A stretch of DNA of 13,880 nt from Syntrophomonadaceae bacterium (GTDB lineage: Bacteria > Bacillota > Dethiobacteria > PWVN01): positions 1 through 13,880 of the forward strand of contig PWVN01000205.1 in the NCBI GenBank assembly GCA_003561835.1, in the 5' to 3' direction. Shown here piece after piece: positions 1-7,060 of this stretch (the stretch's first letter is position 1; each line of letters begins with the position of its first letter). Made by a program: the position numbers and the translations under genes. A model generated the notes under the pieces. It searched no databases, was not told the origin of the DNA, and saw nothing but the letters and a program-made list of their open reading frames with translations.

Positions 1-136
1 ATCAAGCCTTGAAAACACATTATCAGAGTTAGCCGTAGGAATTTAGATTATTTTGACCGGTTTTACTGAATATATACGGTTATTCTATTTATACATTTAT
101 CAGAGAATTCCTTTTTATCTAAAAAAATAATAGGAG

Positions 137-176
137 ATAAAAGAAACGAGTCAAGTACTCATAGGACTTGACTCGT
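137..176 (-). terminator. Rho-independent terminator after cysK
   Basis: A 10-bp perfect stem (146-155 with 167-176, ACGAGTCAAG arms) encloses an 11-base loop. On the minus strand it is followed by TTTCTTTTAT. It lies about 55 bases after the cysK stop and closes the metY-metX-cysK unit. I see no gene between this point and the left edge of the window; bases 1-136 are AT-rich and nothing in them is recognisable. Confidence 0.75.
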
Positions 177-229
177 CTTGTTTGCCGTCCTTCATCCCTT
201 CCCACCCTGGTATTTGTCTCGTATCTCTA

Positions 230-1147
230 TTAAAAAAGAGGTGTGGAAAGGTACCTCTCCCCCGTGTCGGGCAGGACCACCACCACCAGTTTCCCCCGGT
301 TTTCCAAGGCTCCTGCCGTCTGCAGGGCGGCGTGGGCCGCAGCCCCGGAAGATATGCCCGTCAGCAGCCCCTCTTCCCTGGCCAGGCTTCTGGCAGTCTC
401 CGCAGCCTGGGCTTCCGTCACCTTCATGACAGCATCCACCACATCCATATCCAGCACCTCGGGAATGAAACCCGCACCAATGCCCTGGATCTTGTGGGGC
501 CCGGGGGAACCTCCCGACAGCACGGGGGACTCGGCAGGTTCCACGGCGATAACCCGGACGGAAGGCTTCATTTCCTTGAGCACCCAGCCCACCCCCGTAA
601 CGGTCCCCCCTGTCCCCACGCCGGCAACAAAAATGTCCACCCTTCCTTCCGTATCTTCCCAGATTTCCCGGGCTGTGGTTTCCCGGTGGATTCTGGGGTT
701 GGCGGGATTTTGAAACTGCTGGGGGATGAAAGCCCCGGGGGTTTGAGATGCCAGTTCCGCGGCTTTTTGAATGGCTCCCTTCATCCCCTCAGCTCCCGGG
801 GTCAGAACCAGCCGGGCGCCGTAGGCCTTCAGAAGGTTTCGCCGCTCCACGGACATGGTCTCCGGCATGGTCAGGATCAGAGGATAGCCCTTGCTGGCAC
901 AGACGAGGGCCAAGCCAACGCCCGTATTGCCGCTGGTGGGTTCGATGATAGTGGTCTCCCCGTCGACCAGGCCTTGCTCCTCCGCCGCCTTCACCATGGC
1001 CAGGGCAATCCTGTCCTTGACGCTTCCCCCCGGGTTGAAGGACTCCAGTTTGGCGTAAACCTCTCCACCCTCTGGAACAATGCGGTTAAGACGGACCAGG
1101 GGTGTTCCCCCGATTAAATCCGTGACATGTTCATATACCTTCCCCAT
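230..1147 (-). CDS. cysK: Cysteine synthase A (O-acetylserine sulfhydrylase)
   Basis: This 305-residue cytoplasmic enzyme of PLP fold type II condenses O-acetylserine with sulfide to give cysteine and acetate. The length is normal for CysK. The Schiff-base lysine is K44 in GGSVKDR. The substrate loop TSGNTG is at 71-76, the phosphate-binding GVGTGGT at about 176-182, GISSG at 264-268 and PDTGERYLST at 293-302. The ATG follows a GGGGGG ribosome site at 1154-1159 with 6-bp spacing. It is the last gene of the metY-metX-cysK series, 62 bases after metX. A TTGACA hexamer at 1191-1196 in that gap, with a poor -10, could give extra transcription. No serine acetyltransferase (cysE) is present, so O-acetylserine must come from a gene elsewhere. 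A cystathionine beta-synthase-like role is less likely because the protein is short and has no C-terminal regulatory domain. Confidence 0.93.
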   Translation of the reverse strand: MGKVYEHVTDLIGGTPLVRLNRIVPEGGEVYAKLESFNPGGSVKDRIALAMVKAAEEQGLVDGETTIIEPTSGNTGVGLALVCASKGYPLILTMPETMSVERRNLLKAYGARLVLTPGAEGMKGAIQKAAELASQTPGAFIPQQFQNPANPRIHRETTAREIWEDTEGRVDIFVAGVGTGGTVTGVGWVLKEMKPSVRVIAVEPAESPVLSGGSPGPHKIQGIGAGFIPEVLDMDVVDAVMKVTEAQAAETARSLAREEGLLTGISSGAAAHAALQTAGALENRGKLVVVVLPDTGERYLSTPLF

Positions 1148-1209
1148 ATAAATCCCCCCATATCCTATATGTTTTAGTATCTTTATTTTATGTCAAAGCC
1201 CCGGCCCTG

Positions 1210-2361
1210 TCAAGGCCTATCTCCCAGGCAATCCCTGATATAGGAGGCCATGGTGTTGTATTCGATCAAAAAGCTGTCATGGCCGTGGGGGGAGGTCAAT
1301 TCGTCATAGCGGGCGTCAACGCCGCAGCGCCTTATCTCCACCGCCAGACCCCGGACCTCCTGGGGATAGAAGAGGATGTCGGTGCTGATCCCCATGAGGA
1401 AAACCCTGGCCTTTATCCGCCCCAGGGCTGCCTCAAGGCAAGAGTAGCCCCGGCCCAGGTCGTGAAGGTCCATAGCCTTGGAGAGGTAAAGATAGGCGTT
1501 AGGGTCGAAGCGGCACGTAAGTTTTTCCCCCTGGTAGTCCAGGTAGCTTTCCACCAGGAACTGGTCCCGGATGGACAGCTGGTTTTCCTCCCCCGCTTTT
1601 TGCAGGGTCCTGCCAAAACGGCTCTCAAAGGATTCGTAACTGCGATAGGTGATGGTGGCGATGAGCCGGGCCAGGGAGAGGCCGTCCCGGGGAATCTGCC
1701 TGCCGTAATATTCGCCCTTCTGCCAGGAGGGGTCGTTAAGGATGGCCCTTCTCCCCGCCTGGTTGAAGGCAATACCGATGGGAGAAAGGCGGCCCGAAGC
1801 TGCGATGGCGATAATGCGCTCCACCGTCTGGGGGTAGCAAACACCCCATTCCAGGGCCTGCATCCCCCCCATGGAGCCCCCCGCCACACAGGCCAGCCTT
1901 TTCACGCCCAGATGGTCCAAAAGGCGTTTTTGGACTTTCACCATATCCCGTATCGTCACCACGGGAAACCTCATGGCATAGGGCCGGTCCCTTCGGACAT
2001 CCAGAGAAGCGGGCCCCGTAGTTCCGTAGCACCCCCCCAGGACATTGCTGCAGACAACAAAGTAGCGGTCGGTGTCAAAGGCCTTTCCCGGTCCCACCAG
2101 GGGTTCCCACCAGCCTGCTTCCTTTCCTGGAATCCTGTGCTCCCCCACCAGGGAACCCCCTGTGAGGGCGTGAGCGATGTAGATGGCATTGTCCCCTGGG
2201 GAGTTCAAGGATCCGTAGGTTTGAAAGTTGACGGTAACGGAAGGCAGGGCGGCTCCACTCTCCAGGTAAACCCTGTCGTTGGCCCCGCCAAATTGAAACG
2301 TATGCTCCCCTTCATAGGCAGAGTATTTTACCCCTCCGGCAGAGTCTTTTTCCTTTTTCAT
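1210..2361 (-). CDS. metX: Homoserine O-acetyltransferase (MetX)
   Basis: This alpha/beta-hydrolase acyltransferase activates homoserine, usually from acetyl-CoA, to O-acetylhomoserine, the substrate of the MetY protein encoded just upstream. At 383 residues it has the usual family length. Visible features are the oxyanion region HALTGGS (64-70), GCYGTTGP (110-117), the nucleophile elbow GGSMGGMQ with catalytic S163, the acid D328 in STDILFYP, and the histidine H361 in SPHGHDSF. The ATG at 2361 has an AGGAG site at 2367-2371 with short spacing. The gap to metY is only 16 bases, so the two are almost certainly co-transcribed and perhaps translationally linked. Some MetX-fold enzymes use succinyl-CoA; I cannot settle the acyl donor by eye, but pairing with MetY favours acetyl. 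Confidence 0.93.
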   Translation of the reverse strand: MKKEKDSAGGVKYSAYEGEHTFQFGGANDRVYLESGAALPSVTVNFQTYGSLNSPGDNAIYIAHALTGGSLVGEHRIPGKEAGWWEPLVGPGKAFDTDRYFVVCSNVLGGCYGTTGPASLDVRRDRPYAMRFPVVTIRDMVKVQKRLLDHLGVKRLACVAGGSMGGMQALEWGVCYPQTVERIIAIAASGRLSPIGIAFNQAGRRAILNDPSWQKGEYYGRQIPRDGLSLARLIATITYRSYESFESRFGRTLQKAGEENQLSIRDQFLVESYLDYQGEKLTCRFDPNAYLYLSKAMDLHDLGRGYSCLEAALGRIKARVFLMGISTDILFYPQEVRGLAVEIRRCGVDARYDELTSPHGHDSFLIEYNTMASYIRDCLGDRP

Positions 2362-2377
2362 GCCGTCTCCTCTATCC

Positions 2378-3694
2378 CTAGGAATTTACCTGACTGGCAG
2401 CGATGGCCTGATCCAGGTCGGCGATGATGTCTTCCGGATGCTCGAGGCCGATGGATAAGCGGATGTAGTCCTCCGTTACCCCGGCAGCCAGCTGTTCCCC
2501 GGGGGTAAGCTGCTGGTGGGTGGTGGAGGCGGGATGGATGATGAGGCTCTTGGCATCCCCGATGTTGGCCAGATGGGAGAGGAGCTTGACGGAGTTGATG
2601 AGCTTGATCCCGGCCTCCCGGCCTCCCTTGATGCCAAATCCGACGATGGCCCCGTATCCTTCCTTGAGGTAAAGGAGGGCCCGGGCGTGGTCGGGATGGC
2701 CGGTCAGCCCGGGGTAATTGACCCAGGCTACCGCGGGGTGCCCCTCCAGCCACCGGGCAACCGTCAGGGCGTTTTTCGCGTGCTGCCGTATCCTCAGGGG
2801 CAGGGTTTCCAGCCCCTGGAGAAAGAGAAAGGCGTTGAAGGGCGATAAGGCCGGACCCAGGTCCCTGAGCAACTGCACCCGGGCCTTGGTCACATAAGCC
2901 ATCCCCGGGGCCACGGCCCCGGGATGCCCGCCAAAGGCCTCCCAGTAGCACACCCCGTGATAGGAGGGGTCGGGTTCGGCCAGTTCGGGGAATTTGCCAT
3001 TGGCCCAGTTAAAGGCGCCGGACTCAACAATGGCGCCCCCGATGCTGGTGCCGTGGCCCCCTATAAATTTGGTCAGGGAGGAAACCACGATATCCGCCCC
3101 GTGTTCCAGGGGCCTCAAAAGGGGTGGAGGTGTAACGGTATTGTCCACCATCAGGGGAATCCCCTGCCGGTGGGCCAGATCCGCCGCAGCCCGGTAGTCA
3201 TCCACATTGTTCCCGGGATTCCCGATGGACTCCATGTACACCAGCCGGGTATTTTCATCCAGGGCTGCTTTCATGGCCCGGGGATCGTTGAAATCGGCAA
3301 AGCGGACCTGGATCCCCATTCTGGGCAAGGTATAGCGGAAAAGATTGTAGGTGCCGCCGTAGAGGAATTTGGAGGAAAGGATGTTCTGGCCGCTTCGGGT
3401 AATATTGAGTACAGCCAGGGAAATGGCAGCCTGGCCGGAAGCCAAAGCCAGGGCAGCGGTGCCGCCCTCCAGTTCAGCCAGGCGTTTCTCCAGAACAGCG
3501 GTGGTGGGGTTCATGATACGCGTGTAGATATTGCCAAAATCCTTAAGTCCGAAGAGGTCGGCCGCATGCTGGACAGAGTCAAAAACATAGGAAGTGGTCT
3601 GGTAGATGGGTACTGCCCGGGAATTTGTCGCCGGGTCGGGGACCTGCCCCCCGTGCAGGGCGATGGTTTCCACATGTTTTCCGGGCTTTTGCAT
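2378..3694 (-). CDS. metY: O-acetylhomoserine sulfhydrylase (MetY)
   Basis: This 438-residue PLP enzyme of the Cys/Met-metabolism family (fold type I) joins O-acetylhomoserine and sulfide to make homocysteine, the direct-sulfhydrylation route to methionine. N-terminal signatures are YQTTSYVF (31-38) and YTRIMNPT (57-64). ASGQAAI is at 85-91, VDNTVTPP at 183-190, and the Schiff-base lysine is K209 in SSLTKFIGGHG. The C-terminal HPASTTHQQL (387-396) and the length near 430 fit MetY rather than the shorter MetB/MetC (about 380). The ATG has an ideal AGGAGG at 3703-3708, 8 bases away. It is the first gene of the operon and sits directly behind a perfect sigma-A promoter with a palindrome over the start point. 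The stop is TAG, with a second in-frame TAG two codons later. Confidence 0.94.
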   Translation of the reverse strand: MQKPGKHVETIALHGGQVPDPATNSRAVPIYQTTSYVFDSVQHAADLFGLKDFGNIYTRIMNPTTAVLEKRLAELEGGTAALALASGQAAISLAVLNITRSGQNILSSKFLYGGTYNLFRYTLPRMGIQVRFADFNDPRAMKAALDENTRLVYMESIGNPGNNVDDYRAAADLAHRQGIPLMVDNTVTPPPLLRPLEHGADIVVSSLTKFIGGHGTSIGGAIVESGAFNWANGKFPELAEPDPSYHGVCYWEAFGGHPGAVAPGMAYVTKARVQLLRDLGPALSPFNAFLFLQGLETLPLRIRQHAKNALTVARWLEGHPAVAWVNYPGLTGHPDHARALLYLKEGYGAIVGFGIKGGREAGIKLINSVKLLSHLANIGDAKSLIIHPASTTHQQLTPGEQLAAGVTEDYIRLSIGLEHPEDIIADLDQAIAASQVNS

Positions 3695-3719
3695 AAGAAT
3701 CTCCTCCTCTATAAATATA

Positions 3720-3743
3720 CTACTATATTGCTAGAAATAGTAG
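3720..3743 (-). promoter_or_regulatory. Candidate operator palindrome at the metY start point
   Basis: A 7-bp perfect inverted repeat, CTACTAT and ATAGTAG, is separated by 10 bases. It covers roughly +1 to +24 relative to the start predicted from the -10 box at 3748-3753. A repressor bound there would block the promoter. The regulator is unknown; a cysteine or methionine repressor (for example an Rrf2/CymR-type protein) is inference from the genes controlled. Confidence 0.45.
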
Positions 3744-3747
3744 GATT

Positions 3748-3776
3748 ATTATAAGGGATAAAATAAACCCTGTCAA
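3748..3776 (-). promoter_or_regulatory. Consensus sigma-A promoter of metY-metX-cysK
   Basis: TTGACA (3771-3776), a 17-base spacer and TATAAT (3748-3753) match the vegetative consensus at all 12 positions. Predicted initiation near 3741 leaves a leader of about 46 bases, too short for a SAM (S-box) or T-box riboswitch. Confidence 0.85.
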
Positions 3777-3851
3777 TCTTCGCTTTGCGGGAGTACGGGG
3801 GGGAAGGCGGGCTTAAACCCCTTTTGATAAAATATGCTGGGTTTTTTGGCC

Positions 3852-3876
3852 AAAAAAAAGAAGCCCGAAGGCTTTT
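3852..3876 (-). terminator. Rho-independent terminator with UUCG loop
   Basis: Stem AAGCC/GGCTT (3870-3874 with 3861-3865) closes a UUCG tetraloop. After one C comes a run of eight T on the minus strand (3852-3859). It abuts the stop codon of the receiver-like gene and isolates it from the metY promoter. Confidence 0.8.
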
Positions 3877-4352
3877 CAGCTGTCCAGCGGCTGCCAGGGC
3901 CTCTCCGGGGCGTTGGTTTTCACCAGGGAGCTGTTGATCTGCCGGAACACTTCCCTCCTCCGGGCCCTGTCCTCCCTGTCTTCCAGGGACCGGGCCACCT
4001 TTCGCAGCAAACCGCGGAAGGCCTTTCCCTGGATGGGGATGCCGATGACCGCATCCGCCCCCTCCTTGGCCCTCTCCTCCAGTTCCCGGAAGAGGCCCAT
4101 CCGCATGAGCAACATGGTATAGGCGCTGCGGTTGGCTTTCTTGATTTGCTTCAGGACCTCCAGCCCGTGTTCCTGCCCCGGCAAATTCATATGGGCGATA
4201 GCAATAACCCGGTCGGCAAAAGTCGCTTCCGGGGCCTGAGACCCACAGGGGCAAAATACCACCTCTGCCTGCAAAAAAGCTTCCCTCAGATACACCTGCA
4301 GTTTGTCTGGTGAAAGGACGTCATCACCGACCAGTATTATGCGCAATTTCAT
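3876..4352 (-). CDS. Degenerate receiver-domain (CheY-like) protein
   Basis: The first 115 or so of 158 residues look like a response-regulator receiver fold. RIILVGDD (4-11) matches beta-1 with the acidic pair, HMNLPGQEHGLEVLKQIK (54-71) matches the phosphorylation loop and the next helix, and GADAVIGIP (98-106) matches beta-5. The key residues are missing: the phosphoacceptor Asp position holds H54, the Thr/Ser position in LLMRMG is not Thr/Ser, and the Lys of the usual KP motif is Ile (GIPI). It is therefore probably a pseudo-receiver that cannot be phosphorylated conventionally. There is no output domain, only a charged helical tail at 118-158. It follows the ProX gene by 65 bases and may share its transcript. 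The ribosome site (AAAGGGGA) is modest. The partner and function are unknown. Confidence 0.7.
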   Translation of the reverse strand: MKLRIILVGDDVLSPDKLQVYLREAFLQAEVVFCPCGSQAPEATFADRVIAIAHMNLPGQEHGLEVLKQIKKANRSAYTMLLMRMGLFRELEERAKEGADAVIGIPIQGKAFRGLLRKVARSLEDREDRARRREVFRQINSSLVKTNAPERPWQPLDS

Positions 4353-4417
4353 TCCCCTTTGCGGCCGTAATGGGCACCCGCCTGCGCCTCGTCAAAAAAA
4401 CGGGACTTGATAAAGCC

Positions 4418-4903
4418 CTATATGTACTTGACCTTGTAACCGCCTTCGCTTAAGAATTTCTCGAAGTCTTTGAAGGAGATGGTGACGGTGGCCGTGTTCA
4501 CATTGGGGTGAAAATTGATGAACTGGGATTTTTTCAGGCCGATGTCCAGAAGGACTTTGACCTCATTATCCGTATCATTGATAAGCCCGAAGGGAGAGAC
4601 GGCCCCCGTCTCCAAGCCCAGATATTTCTCCAGGCGGTTGGCGGAAGCAAAGCTGAGGCGCCCGGCCCCGATGCGATCGGAGAGTTTCTTCAAATCGATT
4701 TTTTTGTTCTGCTCCGCCACCACCAGGAAATGCTGGTTCCCCTTATCGTTGCGGATAAAAAGGTTCTTGCAGTGGGCCCCCTCGATATCCTTCCAGTATT
4801 CCTCGGCCTCTTCCACGGTGTACACGGGGGGGTGCTCCTTCCGATCATAGGGAATCCCAAGTTTATCCAGGTGCTCGTAAACCTTCGCTTCTCTTTCTTC
4901 CAT
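4418..4903 (-). CDS. proX: ProX-type prolyl-tRNA editing protein (YbaK family)
   Basis: This free-standing 161-residue editing domain belongs to the YbaK/ProX/INS family. Members hydrolyse mischarged tRNAPro (Ala- or Cys-tRNAPro) in trans after prolyl-tRNA synthetase errors. Visible marks are K46 in HCKNLFIRN (the family's conserved lysine), GAVSPFGLIND (100-110) and FHPNVNTATVTIS (131-143), the last typical of the ProX/ProXp-ala branch rather than YbaK itself. An in-frame ATG 14 codons upstream (4945) exists. I choose 4903 because AAGGGGTGAG stands at the right distance and a candidate promoter (4936-4965) would start transcription downstream of the longer start. Specificity for Ala versus Cys cannot be read by eye. 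The stop is TAG. Confidence 0.85.
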   Translation of the reverse strand: MEEREAKVYEHLDKLGIPYDRKEHPPVYTVEEAEEYWKDIEGAHCKNLFIRNDKGNQHFLVVAEQNKKIDLKKLSDRIGAGRLSFASANRLEKYLGLETGAVSPFGLINDTDNEVKVLLDIGLKKSQFINFHPNVNTATVTISFKDFEKFLSEGGYKVKYI

Positions 4904-4935
4904 GAGAGAACTCACCCCTTGACTATTTTTGTTAA

Positions 4936-4965
4936 ATGGTAACATGATTAAAAGCCCCTTGTCAA
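4936..4965 (-). promoter_or_regulatory. Candidate promoter of proX
   Basis: TTGACA (4960-4965), an 18-base spacer and TACCAT (4936-4941, 4 of 6 matches). It would initiate near 4929, between the two possible ATG codons of proX, and so supports the shorter start. Confidence 0.45.
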
Positions 4966-5016
4966 ATCTGGGGACCTCTGGCAGGAAGGGAAGGAAGCCG
5001 GCTGCTGTTTCAGCCT

Positions 5017-5157
5017 TTATTCCTCCCGAAAGCGCTGCTCCTCGTCTTTCCTTTCCATTCTCCTGTGGACCCGGCCGGAAACCAGGATGCGCACCAGCCA
5101 GGATACGACCAGGAAAACCATCACCAAAATAACATAGATTAATCCTCTTTCCCCCAT
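5017..5157 (-). CDS. 46-residue single-pass membrane peptide
   Basis: I do not recognise a family. The frame starts at ATG 5157 after AAAGGGTGGG, an acceptable ribosome site, and ends at TAA 5017. Residues 6-27 form one hydrophobic segment (LIYVILVMVFLVVSWL and onward). It is followed by a basic/acidic tail (RVHRRMERKDEEQRFREE), giving a probable N-out, C-in orientation by the positive-inside rule. An extended -10 promoter (TGATATAAT, 5191-5199) lies about 35 bases upstream, so the peptide has its own transcript. A weak 5-bp stem (5000-5015) follows the stop but has no T-run. The clear split into transmembrane segment and charged tail supports a real gene. It is encoded between the proX unit and the methyltransferase operon with no obvious tie to either. 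Confidence 0.55.
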   Translation of the reverse strand: MGERGLIYVILVMVFLVVSWLVRILVSGRVHRRMERKDEEQRFREE

Positions 5158-5190
5158 GGTCCCACCCTTTCTGTCCAGGCTTGCGTTTTT

Positions 5191-5199
5191 ATTATATCA
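5191..5199 (-). promoter_or_regulatory. Extended -10 promoter for the 46-aa peptide
   Basis: TG-A-TATAAT on the minus strand, in an AT-rich stretch. The -35 region 17 bases upstream is poor (ATTCTT), as is common for extended -10 promoters. Confidence 0.5.
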
Positions 5200-5287
5200 T
5201 AAACGGTAAAATTAAGAATATTTTAATTTTCCAGGTTAAGATGAGGCGCCAGACCACATCCACCAAACCCATGATAATCCGGTCCAT
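5192..5287 (-). CDS. Possible 31-residue hydrophobic peptide
   Basis: ATG at 5287 follows GGGGGG at 4-base spacing, resembling the cysK ribosome site, and the frame ends at TAA 5192. The product begins MDRIIMGLVDVVWRLIL and ends in a hydrophobic run (KIFLILPFMI). It is amphipathic or membrane-active in character. The 3' end overlaps the promoter of the 46-aa peptide, which argues against it. I know of no family. It may be chance in an AT-rich gap. Confidence 0.2.
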   Translation of the reverse strand: MDRIIMGLVDVVWRLILTWKIKIFLILPFMI

Positions 5288-5318
5288 ATAACCCCCCATA
5301 TAACCGCTGATTGCTATC

Positions 5319-5348
5319 CCGGGGGGAGCAGCCCGCTGCTCCCCCCGG
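5319..5348 (-). terminator. 13-bp GC hairpin at the end of the methyltransferase operon
   Basis: Perfect 13-bp stem (5319-5331 with 5336-5348) and 4-base loop, 7 bases after the stop of the binding-protein gene. No T-run follows on either strand. It may be a non-canonical terminator or a 3' end stabiliser against exonucleases. Confidence 0.55.
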
Positions 5349-5355
5349 CCTCACG

Positions 5356-6969
5356 TTAATCCTTCAACCAGGTATCCACATTGTAGCGAATGCCATACAT
5401 AACGTGGACTTTCAGGTCCTGAACCTCGTTTCTGACACCGATGAGGTCGACTGGGTGGACCAAGGGCACCCAGATGGCCTCCTTGGCCAGGTCTTTCTGA
5501 ATTTCCATGTAGCGGGCCACCATGTCTTCAAAGGTGTTGGAATAGTCGGCTTCATCGAAGCGCCGGTCCATCTCCTCGTTCTTATACCGGTGGTAGTTGG
5601 GATAGGGGAAGTTCCGGGAGTGGAAATACCAGGGCAGGATGTCCAGGCCGTACCAGCTGTGGGAGCGGATGAACAGTTCCTGTCCCCCGGCCCTGAGCAG
5701 GTCATAGAACCCGGCCCTTTCGTACTGGCGAATCTCCGCGGTAACCCCCACATCCTTCAGCATGTCCTGAATAACCTCGGCGGCGGAAAACCAGTCGGTG
5801 CGGTTTTCCACGGCCAATTGAACGGTAAACCCATCGGGGTACCCGGCATCTGCCAGGAGCTCCTTGGCCTTCGCGGGATCAAAGCTGAAGGCTTCGCTGT
5901 CCCCTTGATAGGCATCGCCGAACTTGGGAGAGATGTAGCCGTAGGCCGGCTCGGCCAACCCCATCCAGACCACATCCGCCAACTCCCGCTGATCGATGGC
6001 CAGGTTCAGGGCCTGGCGGACCCGCACATCGTCGAAGGGGGCTCTGTCGCAGGGCATACCGATGTAGACGACTTCCCAGCTCTCGTCTTCGATGAGGGTG
6101 GCGTCGGCCATGTTCCGCACCTGGTCCGCATATTCGGGAGGCACCGTCTCCAGGATGTGGACGTTGCCCGCCTCGAATTCCAGCATCCGGGTGGCGGCGT
6201 TGAAGATGAAGCGGTAGGTTACCGTATCCAGGTATGCCGGTCCCTCATTTTCGAAAATGGGAGGAGATTTGTAATCCTCGAACCTCTCCAGGACCATCCT
6301 GTCTCCGGGGATCCATTCCACAAACTTGAAGGGCCCGGATCCCACCACCACTTCAGTACCGTAGATGTCTTCGCCCCAGGGGCCGTATTTCTCCCAGGCA
6401 TAGGGGTTCTGGAGGCCGCCCCAGCCGCCGCTCCAGGCAAAGTTCATCAGGGCCGAAGGGAAGGGGTTATCCAGAATGATCTTCAACGTAAATTCATCCA
6501 CCACTTCCAAGTCGTTGATGAAGGCGAAGTCCCAGATACTGGGCGAATCCACCTCGGGGTCAATCAGCAGCTCGAAGTAGCGCTTGACGTTTTCGGCGTT
6601 GATCTGGGTGCCGTCATGGAAATATTTGTCCTGCCGGATTTTGTATATGTGTACCTTGCCGTCATCCTCAAAGGTCCAGGACTCGGCAATCCCCGGCCCT
6701 GGGACAAAATCCCAGGTATTGATGAGGAACCCCTCAAAGAGGTCAGGGGGCAGGTTCCCCCAGCCCAACTTGTAAGGGTCAATCACGGGGTCGGGCTCCC
6801 AGGCCAGGGCGATAACCAGATCTCCCCCTTTTGTGACCTCATCATCATCATCACCAACAGGGGGGGGCGGGGTATCATCGTGTTTGGGCGCGCAGGCGGC
6901 CAGGACCAGCACCCCTGTCAGGATCACCACCGAAAGCAGCAACCACTTTCCTTGCAATAGTTTTCTCAC
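5356..6969 (-). CDS. Family-5 ABC substrate-binding lipoprotein
   Basis: This 537-residue extracellular solute-binding protein belongs to the peptide/nickel/opine family (SBP family 5, DppA/OppA-like) and is anchored in the membrane. The start is GTG 6969, set by AAGGAGG six bases upstream; in-frame codons further upstream run into the preceding corrinoid-protein gene. MRKLLQGKW is a basic n-region, then a hydrophobic core, then lipobox LAAC with C26 as the lipidated residue. A Pro/Asp-rich tether follows (about 29-48). The mature domain carries the family pattern ESWTFEDDGKVHIYKIRQ...FHDGTQINAENVKR and ends NVDTWLKD. Ligand type cannot be read. It is the last gene of an operon of two MttB/corrinoid-protein pairs, so it may bind the methylated substrate; quaternary amines are more often bound by OpuAC-type proteins. 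No permease or ATPase gene follows. Confidence 0.9.
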   Translation of the reverse strand: MRKLLQGKWLLLSVVILTGVLVLAACAPKHDDTPPPPVGDDDDEVTKGGDLVIALAWEPDPVIDPYKLGWGNLPPDLFEGFLINTWDFVPGPGIAESWTFEDDGKVHIYKIRQDKYFHDGTQINAENVKRYFELLIDPEVDSPSIWDFAFINDLEVVDEFTLKIILDNPFPSALMNFAWSGGWGGLQNPYAWEKYGPWGEDIYGTEVVVGSGPFKFVEWIPGDRMVLERFEDYKSPPIFENEGPAYLDTVTYRFIFNAATRMLEFEAGNVHILETVPPEYADQVRNMADATLIEDESWEVVYIGMPCDRAPFDDVRVRQALNLAIDQRELADVVWMGLAEPAYGYISPKFGDAYQGDSEAFSFDPAKAKELLADAGYPDGFTVQLAVENRTDWFSAAEVIQDMLKDVGVTAEIRQYERAGFYDLLRAGGQELFIRSHSWYGLDILPWYFHSRNFPYPNYHRYKNEEMDRRFDEADYSNTFEDMVARYMEIQKDLAKEAIWVPLVHPVDLIGVRNEVQDLKVHVMYGIRYNVDTWLKD

Positions 6970-6975
6970 GTTAAC

Positions 6976-6981
6976 CCTCCT
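6976..6981 (-). promoter_or_regulatory. Ribosome site fixing the GTG start of the lipoprotein
   Basis: AGGAGG, 6 bases before GTG 6969. The alternative ATG at 6999 has no site as good, and the longer frame to 7140 overlaps the corrinoid-protein gene in another frame. Confidence 0.8.
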
Positions 6982-7034
6982 TATTTTAAGGCATCTCATG
7001 GAAGATTCTTTCCTCCTCACCTCCTGTTTTGGCT

Positions 7035-7060
7035 GCCGCCGGGGCCCAAGGGCCTGCGGC
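7035..7060 (-). other. GC-rich intercistronic hairpin
   Basis: GCCGC/GCGGC outer arms and a GGCC/GGCC inner stem with an internal loop, directly after the stop of the second corrinoid protein. No T-run follows. It may set relative mRNA levels between the methyltransferase genes and the binding protein. Confidence 0.3.

Noticed and set aside
1148..1209. Separate promoter for cysK (TTGACA at 1191-1196)
   Set aside because: The -35 is perfect, but no acceptable -10 lies 16-18 bases away (best candidate matches 3 of 6 at 19). Not listed as a feature.
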